Positions 45,665-57,400 of a DNA stretch of 64,000 nt are shown here, in pieces. This stretch comes from Centroberyx gerrardi (Eukaryota > Chordata > Actinopteri > Beryciformes > Berycidae). The notes below the pieces were generated by a model that worked only from the letters and a program-made list of their open reading frames with translations, did no database searches and was not told the origin of the DNA. Position 1 is the first letter of the stretch. Each line of letters begins with the position of its first letter. Location of the stretch: the NCBI RefSeq assembly GCF_048128805.1, contig NC_136006.1:6275679-6339678 (forward strand). Reading direction: 5' to 3'. The translations under genes and the position numbers were made by a program.

Positions 45665-48600
45665 CTGTAATCTTGCTCTCATCTATGGCTACAGTTTTAA
45701 ACACTGTGTGGGAGACAGAGATCTACAAAGGGGAGACAGAGCTTCCCTTGAAGTCTCGACTCAGTCCAGTGTTGTTGTCGCGTCCTCATGAGGTGACCTC
45801 GGGCGTTCGGGTTCGGGTTATGGTTAGATACTGGGGTCAGATATAACCTCCTCCGAGACATTCACTGCCTCAGAGTTAGACCTACACCCACCGCAGAGTA
45901 ACTTTGGTCGTTCAAGTCAGGCCCGTCCGAGCAAACACGGAAGCCTGGGGGGCGTGACTGTCCAGTTTTCCATGGGGTTTCCTCTTGAAGCCCGGAGAAA
46001 CTGGGATCTGACTCACATGCCAGTGGGACCTTGCGCCTCCATGGGTCCAGGAACAGAGAAGCTCTAGCAAGCGCTCTGACACATCCATCGTCATTAAGCA
46101 ATGACACGCACGTCCAGCACACACACATACACACACACACACACGTCCTGACAGACAGAGGCAGAGGTTCGTCAGACTAGTGGATCTACAGCTACACAAC
46201 TCTCTTTTTCATGTTTGGTTTTTACATGTTTAGTCATCATTTGTGACTTTCGTTCAGTGTGACTGACCGCAGAAATTCCCCAACAGTTTTGAGAATCCGG
46301 CAGGAATTCCCAAATAATTTCCCTCACTGTGTGTTAACAGTGCAGTATGTAAAAAGCAAGGGCTTCTTCTACCATGGTTACATCTACTTATGCAAAGGAA
46401 ATGTTTAAAAATTCTGGATTTCATGCTGCATGCGCTGTAGTTGAGAAAGTATGCACGTGTATAATCTTTAACTGATAGATATCGTCGGTGTCTGGTACCG
46501 TATGTGTCAAACTATATAACTTAATCCAGTATAAACACTTGATAAGAGGGCATTCAAAGGCACAAATCATTTTTTAATGCAGACGGAGTGTTCTGGCGAT
46601 CAAGTGTGTTTGCACATAATCAAACCTGATGAACAGTGTTTGTGCAGTGATAACCCTTTACCTCTGTTGTTTCAGAAGTGTGCAAACAATGCCATGGCAA
46701 CAGTCGCTTGTTCCTGGTTGACTGGGTGTGACTCAGAAATAACAGACAAAGAAATGAATTCCTCATTGGCAGACTCAAGTTTATACAGACTCTCAAAGGA
46801 CTTTACAGAGATGGAGCCTAGCTAGAACTAACTAATCAACAATGAATTAGAAAACAACAAAGATGTAATACAAAAGAACGTTATGTATTGTTTAAATTCT
46901 ATTTTATGGGTTTTAGTCTTATAGTCTCTTTATAGGTTTTTTTATTGCCTATTTAATACATTGCTTTTTTATACTAAATAGTTTTCTCTATTGATTTGTT
47001 GCCTTTGCAGCTGCAATGACCTAATTTCCCCACGACGATCAATAAAGTGTCATATTATCTTATGCTAATTACACTGTGCGTAGACTAGTGATTAAAGTGC
47101 TCTAAAAAAATCCTTAAACTTTCTCAGTTGAGGACCCAAATTTAAGTAATTTAGCTTGTTCTTGTATATACTGCTGTGCTGCACTTACATCCCTATGTTA
47201 AACTGACTGAGTCCTATTCTGATATTTTAGTTTAGCTGTAAACTTACGCTGTGTGTAATCTGGAGGTGGTTGCTGTGTGTATTCAACTCAACAAGGTGGT
47301 CCTTGTTTTGGCTCTTCAGTGAAGGGAATTTTCCATAAAAACACGGGACTACTGTCTACAATGTGGGTCTGACAGGACGCCCAAGACATGCCCCAGACAT
47401 GCCCAAAGCATGTGACTCGACCAAAAACACATGCAGCAAGCCGCATGAACATGTTTCTTTCATGTCTTCATTTCTCTCTGAATGGCTGTAACTGTCAATA
47501 AAACCAAGGATGGCCACAAACAGGTCTGTCACCAGATTTAGAACCTGACCCAGATTTTGAGCAACAATCTACTTAAAGTAATTTCTTTGTCTGAAGAGGT
47601 TCATATGTTCAATATTTACACCTCTGCCCCCCTCCCACCCGCTCCTCCATCATTAGCTGTACAAGTTGGCCAAATTATACATTATACATACTGTGAAAGT
47701 GAAGCAGGGCGTTGCTAAAAAGCATCATGTGTGCTCACTCAATTGCGGAACTCTTAGATAAAGGTAAACAAAAAAAGAAGCTGTAAGTGGATTTTCTTCC
47801 ACTTATCCACCTGACTGAAAGGATAAAAGTAAACTTATTCAGTGTTGTATGTAGACAGTCTGTCAACATTGTGTAAGTGCAGGCCTTTATTGATAATAGT
47901 TCCAAACTACAGTGAGCAGATTCTTAGTATGTGCATGTGAAGAGGGAAAAAAAACCAATGAGACAGGACACACACACACACACATCAGTATAGCCGTCGA
48001 CTCGGGCGTGCCAGCATGCAGTTAATCAGGAGCTAACATCTTGGCTGGAGAGCTTCGCACACAGTCCTTAAGTGCTTTGTGTCAAGAGCAGAAAGATTTC
48101 ACTTGTGAATATACAGACTTAAAGTTTCAATCAGTCAATTCAAGCTCCCTTCGCTCCATTTTTTGCCAGTGGAGAGTACACACACGTCTCTTACAAACTA
48201 CCTAAAATCAGAGAATTAACATGATGCAAGCTGTGATTAAGGGTAAGTTTCCCTTTTAAAGTCAGTAAATACCAAACTCCCACGCTCCCTTTCATTGACA
48301 AAAAAGTAGCTCCTATATCAATTCACTTACTGACACTGTGTTGCTAACTGAAGTTTGGATTTTGGCTTCAAATTATCTGTTCTCTCTTTCTCTCTTTTGG
48401 ATGGAGGGAACATGTCAATCTGTGTGTTGAAATCTAGCATTTTAATGTCTTGTTTATCCTCAAACATAAATACCTTGTAGAATGACTGAAGACTTGTTCC
48501 CCTCTAGGCAGAGCTCCAATCCACTGAGCAGCACTTATTTCAATACATTTCCCAACTTTTATAACTGCTTGACCTGTTAATACATGGTCTTCTCCCACCA
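45665..48600. other. Gene-free stretch, retroposon tail
   Basis: 46890-47062 is a LINE-type tail (CCTAATTTCCCCACGACGAT then CAATAAAGT). The remainder has no recognised feature beyond a short CA run at 46121-46144. Confidence 0.4.
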
Positions 48601-48621
48601 ACATAGTACATAATGTGTATA

Positions 48622-48870
48622 TACACTCACTGGCCAAAATTTCCATAAAACATAAAAGAGCTGTCACATGTTTGTTTGCTGCTTGTTGTCATGCTCATCA
48701 AAAAACAGACATAATCTAAAAGTTGCACATGAATTGAAAGTCACAAAACAGCGTAGATAATCAGATTAAGAACAGAGGCTGCAGGTTTTGCTTAACAAAC
48801 ATGTAACAGCTCTTTTATGTTTTATGGAAAACTGTTTCATGTGTTCCAATTATTTTGGCCAGAGAGTGTA
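48622..48870. mobile_element. Tc1/mariner-like MITE
   Basis: TIRs TACACTCACTGGCCAAAAT and ATTTTGGCCAGAGAGTGTA at the ends. A second, longer inverted match lies inside (CATAAAACATAAAAGAGCTG and its complement). TA dinucleotides flank it, as in Tc1/mariner insertions. 249 bp, no transposase. Confidence 0.75.
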
Positions 48871-48879
48871 TGAATGCGT

Positions 48880-49220
48880 GTTTTCATAGTTGTTTTTTTT
48901 AATATATTTTTTCACACCCTATTTTAACTAAGCTCAAAAGGAGAGAGCGCAGGAATGTTTTTTACAGAGAAACTTAAAGGGGAATTGTTTAACGTTGCAT
49001 GTGAGATCGTGGGAGAAAGGAGGGAGCACAGACATTACTCAGCTTTGACCTTTACTGTAGCAAGAAGTGAGAATCAAGCAGAGCAACATCAAATTAAACT
49101 GAAGGATTTCAGCATGTGTTGACTCCCTCCCAACAAGAGAGAGAGGAAGAACAGGTAATCACTTCAAATAAACATTTAGCCTGTTAAGTGGATCTGGCTG
49201 ACTGCCAAGACGCAGGGACA

Positions 49221-49257
<37 letters not shown>

Positions 49258-50100
49258 ATATTCCTAGAAATCACATCAGCTATGTCAATAATTAAACTCA
49301 CTGCTGCTAACGTTGGCAATTTTCACATTTTCAGGGACAATAGTGAGTCAATATTTACATGCAGGCTGCAGCACACTCTCTCACATATCTAGCGTGGAAT
49401 ATCTTTTTATTCAAGATTGTTGTTCATCAAGTTGATCGACATTTCTGCAAACACAAAACATGACTGGTGACGCGCTAGTTGACGCAGGTGCAGGTATGCT
49501 GTAGGTTTATGTGCCAACTCTGTGTTCCTTCATCTCTGAAGGGCACACGGTCCAGCAGAGCAGAGACAGTAGCCTCTTCCTCTTCCTCATACCAGTATTT
49601 TCTTTCAGTGTTTATACTTCATCCCTTTATTTTGAGTTTCTTGACTTTTTGCTTGCGGCAATAGATTTTTCTGATAATGTCTGTATATCCAATATTAAAA
49701 TATTGTGCTGCTGGCAGTGTCAAATGTACAATACTATTGTAACAGGTTTTATTACTTTTGATTTTACCGCATGCAATCAGATACCAAAATACCAGGTGTT
49801 GCTCACACATGATCACATTCCAGAGTCTACTGATGTTATTTAGCTGTTATGTCTTTGTCAGCCGACCCATGGACCTTATTGGCAACAAACCATATCTCTC
49901 TCATATACACAAACATCCTCCTCCAAACCATCCTGGGCGAACAAAGTCAATATTTTCATATAAATCATTGCAAAAAGGGAGAAAGTCTGATCATTGGAGA
50001 GAGGACTTCAAGGCCAGGAGTTAGAGAAACCCTCCGCATGTAAGTACAATGTTACTTTGTGGATTTCAGATAGAGGTTGAAGACACTCTCCCCTCTCAGG
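48880..50100. other. Gene-free stretch with a GT microsatellite
   Basis: (GT)n at 49221-49256. Nothing else recognised. Confidence 0.4.
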
Positions 50101-50115
50101 AACTACTGTCGAGGT

Positions 50116-50659
50116 AGCGTGGTAAGACCATCCTGATCACGTGACCTCACATTCTGTTTCGTTCCACGGATCAGTGGGCGGGAGTACTTGCCTTGACAGA
50201 CAAACTCCTTCAGCCAATCAGCGAATCCAAATTCAAATCCAGTCGGAAGAACGGCGAAAACGTCTTTTCCGCCGAGAAACTCCGCTAGTGCGTACTCTTG
50301 TTCTTGTTTAATTGTTGTTATTGAGTCTATTTCTGCAATAACTGCACTTTTGGCTGTGTTTACTCTACTAACGTTAACGTTACCGCTCGTTGCTTCGGGA
50401 GACGGCATTACCGTTTTGCCAGCGGCGGCCTGTATTTCACGTCATCAACTACGACGCAGTCCCTGATTGGCCCGGTTACGTCATCAACTACGACCCAGTC
50501 CCTGATTGGCCCGGTTACGTCATCAACTACGACGCAGTCCCTGATTGGCCCGGTTACATTGTAATTTCAGGAAATTGATGTGGGCGGCTGGAAGTCCAGA
50601 CTGATCCGTGGAGCGAAACAGAATGTGAGATCACGTGATCAGGATGGTCTTACCAGGCT
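50116..50659. mobile_element. Long-TIR non-autonomous element, copy 1
   Basis: The ends form an inverted repeat of about 60 bp: TGGTAAGACCATCCTGATCA on the left and its complement on the right, including the shared stretch up to CCACGGATCAGT. It is flanked by an 11-bp direct repeat ACTGTCGAGGT at 50105-50115 and 50660-50670, which I read as a target-site duplication. Length 544 bp. No transposase. The inner part of the left TIR is deleted relative to copy 2. A 9-11 bp duplication fits Mutator-like or IS4EU-type elements; the superfamily is not settled. Confidence 0.85.
50441..50557 (+). repeat. 39-bp tandem repeat, three units, inside copy 1
   Basis: Units at 50441-50479, 50480-50518 and 50519-50557 differ at one base (GACGCAG or GACCCAG). 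Each has CTGATTGGCC (NF-Y consensus) and, across the unit junction, TTACGTCA (CRE/ATF-like). Being 13 codons long, the unit keeps an open frame repeating VINYDAVPDWPGY. Confidence 0.95.
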
Positions 50660-51095
50660 ACTGTCGAGGTTCCCTCAAGCTAATTATTATTAGTTTAATC
50701 AGTTCTGTACGTCCTTTTGTCCATACTGTGCATGTTAGTATGTAGCGTAGCCATGTTAGCAAGGCCAGTAAATCTGAAGTCACAGTGAGCAGCTGTTCAG
50801 AGGCTGCTACCTCACCTGTTCAGTGTGTTCAGGGAGACATTTATACCTTTATTATTCCCATATTTCCCTCTTATGGCACAAAGGAAGATTCTTTTACTGC
50901 AGAGACACACAACTTTATTCCAGTTGCACTATTCTACCTGCACAGTTTCAACTTCATGCCAGTTTACCTCGTCAGTCAGCATATTTGCTGTAATCAAGGG
51001 ATGTTGTCTGCCTTCTTGCTCTGCAAAACAAACATGCACAGAATGAAATGTGCACCTGGCATGAGATAGAGGCTACCAGTCATTTCCACCAAGGT

Positions 51096-51180
51096 CTCAT
51101 TTGTTTACAGTAATTACACCAAGGTATCACATTTAATTTGACAATGATATATTGAGTTTATATAAAATGCTACACATAAG
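51096..51180 (+). repeat. Dispersed repeat ending GCTACACA, copy 3
   Basis: TCATTTGTTTACAGTAATTA and CCAAGGTATCACATTTAATT match copy 2; the end is diverged (GCTACACATAAG). Confidence 0.65.
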
Positions 51181-51512
51181 ACTTAAACAGTCATATCCAT
51201 TGTAGAAGTCCTTGTGTTAATTCTGCATCTATCCTGCATTAATAATGCAGACAATCATTTTTATAATGTTATACAGTAGAACCAAATTAGTATGTAAAAG
51301 AAAACCAACCAACTGCTTAGTAATTACTTAGTAACTTTACTTGTAACATCTGAAAAGGAAGCACATGGGCTGATTGTACAGGATACAAGCAGTGAGATAG
51401 TATTGTTATGCAAGCACCAGCCGACAAACTGAAAAATATTTTGACTGCATACTTGTCGTGCTTGGGACAACATAACAATGACCATGAGGATAAAGTGCAA
51501 ACTGTATTTTTG

Positions 51513-53036
51513 TTACGGTGAGGTGTGGTGAGGACCCAAATGCAGACACAGAGACAAGGGGCTGGAGCATAGTTCAAAAGACAGTTTATTTACTGTACTG
51601 GTAGCTGGAAGCTGGAAGCTGGAGCGAGGGCCTGGGCAGGCAGTCGGAACCCTGGAGCTGAGGATTGGCATGCAGCTGGGCCAAGGCAGGACAGGCAAAG
51701 AGCAGAGGTGAGCCAGGCAGAGCGGGCTCCAAAGAGCGGGGAGCCGAACTGATGAGTGATTACAGGCAGGTGTGGAGGGAAGGAGCAGAGAAGGGAGGAA
51801 AGACCAAGGGCATCTAGTGGCTGGCAGGAGGATGGCAGGACTGGGGAGTGAAAGGGGTGCAGTGTTTCCCACAGAATTCGAATGTCCTTGTGGTGGTAGG
51901 TGGGTTGACAACGGGGGGGGGGGGGGGGGTCGAGTGCCTTTTTATTCTTGTATTCTCTTATATTGTCAATATATTTGAGATTTGTCAAACAAATAACTAA
52001 CCTGTATATATCTAAAGTACTTTGTGTCAAAGATAACATTACTTAAAAATATAAACAGTGCTACACTGTTCTGTTTGTTGCTTGCTTTTGTCTACAAGGT
52101 GAAGAATAGAAATGAGACTCCTTTTACAGAGAAATCAGCTGTTCTGCCCTCTGCCCTGCTGCATCTCTCTGCTGTCAGTCTCTCCTGTATCTTTACATCG
52201 TTACATTACAGCCTTTGATATTATTATCTGCTCTGTTTTACTGCTCAGCAGCTCCTCTGGTCCAGACTGTCCTGCTCCTCCTCAGGACCAGTCCTTTTCC
52301 TTCTTTGAAAATATTTTTCAATATTAATCTGGATTGAGGGAGCAAACATTCAGAGTCAGAGTTAAAAAGTTAATATTAACGTTATCAGTCCACTCAGTGG
52401 ATACTGACTAGCAGCTAGGCTATACAGCGTGCTAATCTTGGAAACTCAGCTGTATTCCGAGTAACGTTAACTGTTAGTTCTTCTTTTCGGGAATTCAGTC
52501 GGCCGTCTTCTTGGCATGGAAAAAAAATATCCCTCACGCGTGTGCAGTGGGAGGCGACGGGTCCGGTGAGAGAGCGAGTGAGCGAGCGAGAGACAGAGAA
52601 AGAGAGAGAGCGAGAGAGAGAGAGAGATCGCGTGGAGCAATTAGGGGCTGAGCGAATCAATGCGCTACACGCAGTTTTACGATTATATAGTTTCATATAA
52701 AGTTTTCTGTGTGTGGGAAACCCTAGAGGGGTAGAGCAGAGCGAGGGGAGATTGTCCACTAGTTAATCGATCGCGGATGGCGTCGTTCTCTCAGACGGAT
52801 AAAAAAATAAAAATAATAAATGCTAAAATGGGTCGCCAAATATACTTTGGCGGCCGTTAATATACCTGGGCGGCTCGCCCAAGTAAAGTCTATGTGTGGG
52901 AAACACTGGGGTGGTGACCAGGACACAGGGGCAGACAGGGGCAGACCATGGCAGACACAAGGGCTAGGGCTAAGAGGGCAGACACTAGAGCTAAAAGGGG
53001 CAGATCATGGAAGACAGGGGCAGACCATGACAATTT
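51513..53036. mobile_element. Old element split by a 1-kb hAT-like insertion
   Basis: The outer element starts GTTACGGTGAGGTGTGGTGA then GGACCCAAATGCAGAC and ends in GGGGCAGACC/CATGACAA repeats (52910-53030). The inner one begins CAGTGTTTCCCACA at 51860 and ends TGTGTGGGAAACACTG at 52908, clean hAT-type inverted ends. Its 8-bp duplication is unclear. No intact transposase. Confidence 0.65.
51860..52908. mobile_element. Inner hAT-like element (CAGTGTTTCCC ends)
   Basis: 1049 bp. TIR CAGTGTTTCCCACA matched by its complement. Contains a poly-G run (51913-51930) and GC-rich, AGCGAG-rich sequence at 52555-52630. Non-autonomous. Confidence 0.7.
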
Positions 53037-53049
53037 TTAGCTACATGTG

Positions 53050-53330
53050 GTGAACTCTTGAAAGTCACAATGAAATGAAAAATGACTTTTTCACCTTGTT
53101 ACCTCATTTTCATTGTTATAATATACACATTTAACAATAAATGTAGTAGTATCTTTAATGGTGACTTCATGGTGTACCAGTCGACGAACATAAAAATTCC
53201 ATGATGCCATCACATGGTTTTGAATTCTCCGCCCCTCCCATCAAATCAAACTGCCCTTCTCCCCCAGACTGATATCCCATTGGTTTACACTTTTGAACGA
53301 TCCCTCAGGAAATACATTGCATTAAGTTTC
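53050..53330 (+). repeat. Dispersed repeat shared with 41270-41470
   Basis: Longer copy of the family, including CCATCAAATCAAACTGCCC and ATATCCCATTGGTTTACAC. Confidence 0.55.
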
Positions 53331-53339
53331 GCAAGCATG

Positions 53340-54350
53340 TGGCCTCTTGATGTAATTACCTGGTGTCTATAAACAGAGTGAACCCGAAAACGGAGACGAG
53401 TAATATCATAACTCTTGCTTTCCTTTCTGTGAGCTCTGTTATCCAAATCAAACCCACATCAACATGTGTGAGAAGCTGTAGCTAGCTCACAGCTATGTGT
53501 TTCGTCAGTCTAGTATCAAAAGCTCGAAGAATGCAGCCTTGTGGCAGTTAGTTTAGTGTGCTGCCCTGCTGCATGGGAATTTTCACAGGAAACAATCTGC
53601 TTCAACCGGTTTCTGTCACTGTTACTAAGCATCAATTTGCTGTGTATGAAGACAACACAGAGAGATGGTAAAGGGTTAAATGGAGGCAAATGACCTTTAG
53701 CACCATCTTGGATCTAAGTAGGGAGACAGAGGAATAAAGTAAAAGAGACAGAGAGTGTGAGAGCAAGAGAGTGAGGGGAAGGCAATAGAAAAGGAGAAGG
53801 AAAGATGGAGAGAGGAATGTACAGAGGCAAAGAGAGAGAGAGAGAGAGATCGAGAAAGCAAGATGGATAGAGAGATAGAGAGGGAGGGGAGGGACTGCAG
53901 GAGTCAGCTTGACAGTCTGTGACACTTCTGAAAAATAGACTCCACAGATTTCAGAGGTAGGAAATTATTATGTGAAGGAGAGAAAGAGAGAGTGAGAGAG
54001 AGTGAGAGAGAGAGCGACTCTTATGACTCAGCATCTTATATTATTTTCCGGGTGACCGGAGCCCAGACAAAGACAGCAAGTCTGCTTTATTTGGATAGTC
54101 CAGTGTTGATACTCATCTATCAGGTGACAAAATGTAGATGTTCACCAAAGTGTCACATGACATCTAATTTGCACTATCCAAATACAGTGTGATTTTGCTT
54201 TATAATCTCTATGCAATTTGTAGTGTTGGAGAAACATAGTTATGCGGGAAGATATTGTGGGCGTGGCCAGCCGGTCACATCTCAGCCTCTGAATCATAAT
54301 ATGAAACTGCCCACTTCCTGATATTGCAGCAGAGCACAAGTGGAGGTTGA
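53340..54350. other. Upstream of ICOSLG-like gene; possible promoter
   Basis: GA-rich low complexity at 53690-53885 and 53975-54015. The 150 bp before the start codon (GATATTGTGGGCGTGGCC, CCACTTCCTGATATTGCAGC) look unique; CACTTCCTG matches an ETS core. A promoter is likely here but no TATA box is evident. Confidence 0.3.
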
Positions 54351-54356
54351 CCTGAC

Positions 54357-54405
54357 ATGATGGGGTTTGTCTTCCAGAGAGCAGTTCTGTCTGCTTTCGT
54401 GTTTG
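54357..54405 (+). CDS. ICOSLG-like exon 1, signal peptide
   Basis: MMGFVFQRAVLSAFVF, continuing as VFHLVLPLLASS in exon 2, forms a hydrophobic leader. Two ATGs are adjacent (54357 and 54360). The donor is GTAAGT; phase 1 is the usual boundary between leader and Ig domain. Confidence 0.75.
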
Positions 54406-57400
54406 GTAAGTTATCACTCATGACTTATTTGCACTTGACTTTTTCTATGAGCTCATTACTCCACTCACTCAATGGGAAACTGTTTAGCATGGCTGAAGTT
54501 AAAGCTAATTATGTGTGGCACTGTGGGCTGTGGAGTACAATGAATGGAGGAGGACAGTTGGTTGCGAGTGTGTGCACAAACTGTCTACACTGACATTAAC
54601 AACAACAAAGATTAGTTAGTGTGTGTCAGGATAGGAGGAAATAATGCTACTGTTTGCTTGGCTATTTGCATGCTATGATTCCCTGGGAGCTATAATGCAG
54701 GCCGACTACACACGGGACACACGGGACATGTCTCAATAGGGAGCCATCTTGTTTATTATTGCACAATCCTGTGTTCAGAGCTACATCACTTTAGGGGAGA
54801 GAAAACACCCAGGCTGTGATATAACCTGCCTCCGTAAACAATTTTGTGTTCCTTCTCCATCTGGAATCTGGGCCGGCTGATAAAGCCTCGCCAGCTGCAG
54901 CCACAGATTTGCCTCTTGCATGGGAAGGGAAATAAAATATCTCTGGCATCTATATATACTGTGTCAATACACTAACATTTGACTATTGATTCTTTAATAT
55001 GTGGCCTTATCAGTTCTGGTGTTTACATGTATGCTGTGAATGCAAAAGTGTGCAGAGGGTGAGAGGCCAGAGAAGACCATGAGTGCCATGAAACAAAAGG
55101 ACAAAAAAATGCTCTAATTGCCCATTGGTATTCAGGCTGCCCCACCTATACTGCACTGGCAGGGTACAGATGACTCAGTGATCCTCTCTATGCTTCTCAG
55201 CATCACAAAATTCAGTCTCAACATTTTACAGTCTGTTGAAAGTGGGGATAGGCAAATAAAAAAACCCCCGAATATAAGTACAAACTATTATTTTATGTCT
55301 TGCCATCATGGTACATAGTATGTGGGGCATTGTGTCATCATGGTAGCGGCGACTAGATGAGTGGTTGAGCCAATAGAGCCCCGTTAGAGGGCGAAGCCTG
55401 TATGAAATAGAACAGGGTTGTTTAGTGTATGTCTTGTCCAGAGCAGTGGTTCTCCGAGTGGGGTCCGGGGACCACCAGGGGTCCTTGAGGGGGTCCCCAG
55501 CATACTGATGAATTGTTGTGAATTAAACTAATTTATAAGAAGTTAACACAATTAGAGAATGCAGAAGAATGACTGTTTTGATCATAGTTTCACTGTTATC
55601 TCTCTACCTGCATTACAGATAATCATGGAATTCTGGACAAAAAAATCATATCTAGCAATTAAAATATTCTCAGTTTTGGGTCCGAGAGACAAAATCTCAT
55701 CAAATGGGGGTCCGTGGCTCTAATGTGGACTAAATTAGGGGTCCTTGATATAAAAAAGGTTGAGAATCACTAGTCCAGAGCACATACTCTACTTTAAGGC
55801 CCAAAATCACCCCTCACGATGGGATAGTATGGGTAGATTATACCTTTTCTGAATCCTTACAGTCCTGTGAGTATTCCAGTTTTTGATGTTTGTGTCTGTG
55901 ATGTTCCTAGATGTCACAGTGCTCAAATAAAGACTATAGTTTAGGGGAAAATTGTGGAAAAATGAATGTCACTGACACTTTGAAGAGCCCATGTGACCTC
56001 TTTATTTGTCAGACTCACAACTGGGCTTGAATGAAAGCTAAGAAGCTACCCTTTAAAATTATATCAAACATATTCTCATAAAACATGACTAAAGGTCCTG
56101 AAAATGAGCCTAAATTAGGATATGCATCAGCGCCTACAATCCAATTTATTGTAGGGGTAGTGGTTAACTTCATGAGCTGATTACTGTGACAAAGCTACCA
56201 TTCAGCAATGGTTATCATACCAAAATATAATCTATGGACATATACCTTTTCAAAATTTTTAACTAGATTTTGCCTTCTTGAGTGGTACCGAAATCTGGTC
56301 TGGCCCATGGACTACTCCGGCTGTTTCAAGCCCATAAGACGAGTGACAAGTGTTGGGGCAGGAAATGGACCAGCTGAGGGGGAAGAGTGCGGGACGGTAG
56401 CTATACTTTGCTTGATCAATGCAAAAATTTGCATATTGTTGCTTTGGCTTTTGCCGTCAAGCCAGCCCTTTTATAACCGTAAACTGTTACTCATAGGGAA
56501 CAACTCATAGAAAAGATCAGAGAGCAAAGCTGGTTTGTGGTTGTTTGCTTTGACTAAATCTCCTTTCGCTTTCTTTGTAGTTTTCCACTTGGTTCTTCCA
56601 CTGCTGGCATCATCTGAGAACACAAATATCAACGGAACAAGAGGATCCGCGGTTCTCTGGCAGTGCCATCATGACTTAAGTGAACCGTTCCAGCCTGCAG
56701 AAAGCCGGATATACTGGCAGGGTCAAGGTGGCTCTAACATTGTTGCCCATGTGTACAACAAAGGACAAGAAGAGTTTCAAAAACAAAACAAGACATTCAG
56801 AAATAGGACCGAAATCTTCCCAGATCAGTTACCTTTGGGAAACTTTTCACTTCTCATTGAGCCGCTGAAGCTGGGAGACGACCGAACCTCCTTTGAGGTT
56901 GTTTTTATTTCAAGCAGAATAGAGAAAGTCTGCCACCGGACTCTATATGTTGCAGGTATGATGGTCTGCATTTATATTATGTCAAATGAACTGATGATTT
57001 GATGAATTGATAAAATAACACAGTTCTTGTTGTCATATTCTTTTTAATTTATTGATGTTTCTGTTTTATTGATGTAGCTCCAGACTCTAAAACTACAAGA
57101 CATCTTTATTACTGGCATTTTATGATTAAGTCTACCAAGTCAGATCATCATTAAATAGTAGAACGAAATTTGCCACCATTTCCTGTCACAGTTGTTTTTC
57201 TTGTAACTGTAACATTACCACACTTACCGTTTTCTATGATTTCATTGTCAGTATATGCATCAGGGCATTTCCCTTACCTGCCAATAGCGTTTTTTGTGCT
57301 ATTGTACCCCTCTCCTACTTTATAAGATTTAGATTGTTCTCTCCTTTTTTCATTTGGGGTGATACGTTTTCATAAGCCCCTTGGGTTTGTGTTTCTTATT

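Noticed and set aside
50103..50408. Open frames inside the long-TIR element (MPSPEATSGNVNVS...)
   Set aside because: No transposase signature; probably chance frame in a non-autonomous element.
51590..52039. Minus-strand Pro/Leu-rich frame
   Set aside because: Falls across the border of two nested transposable elements and reads repeat sequence.
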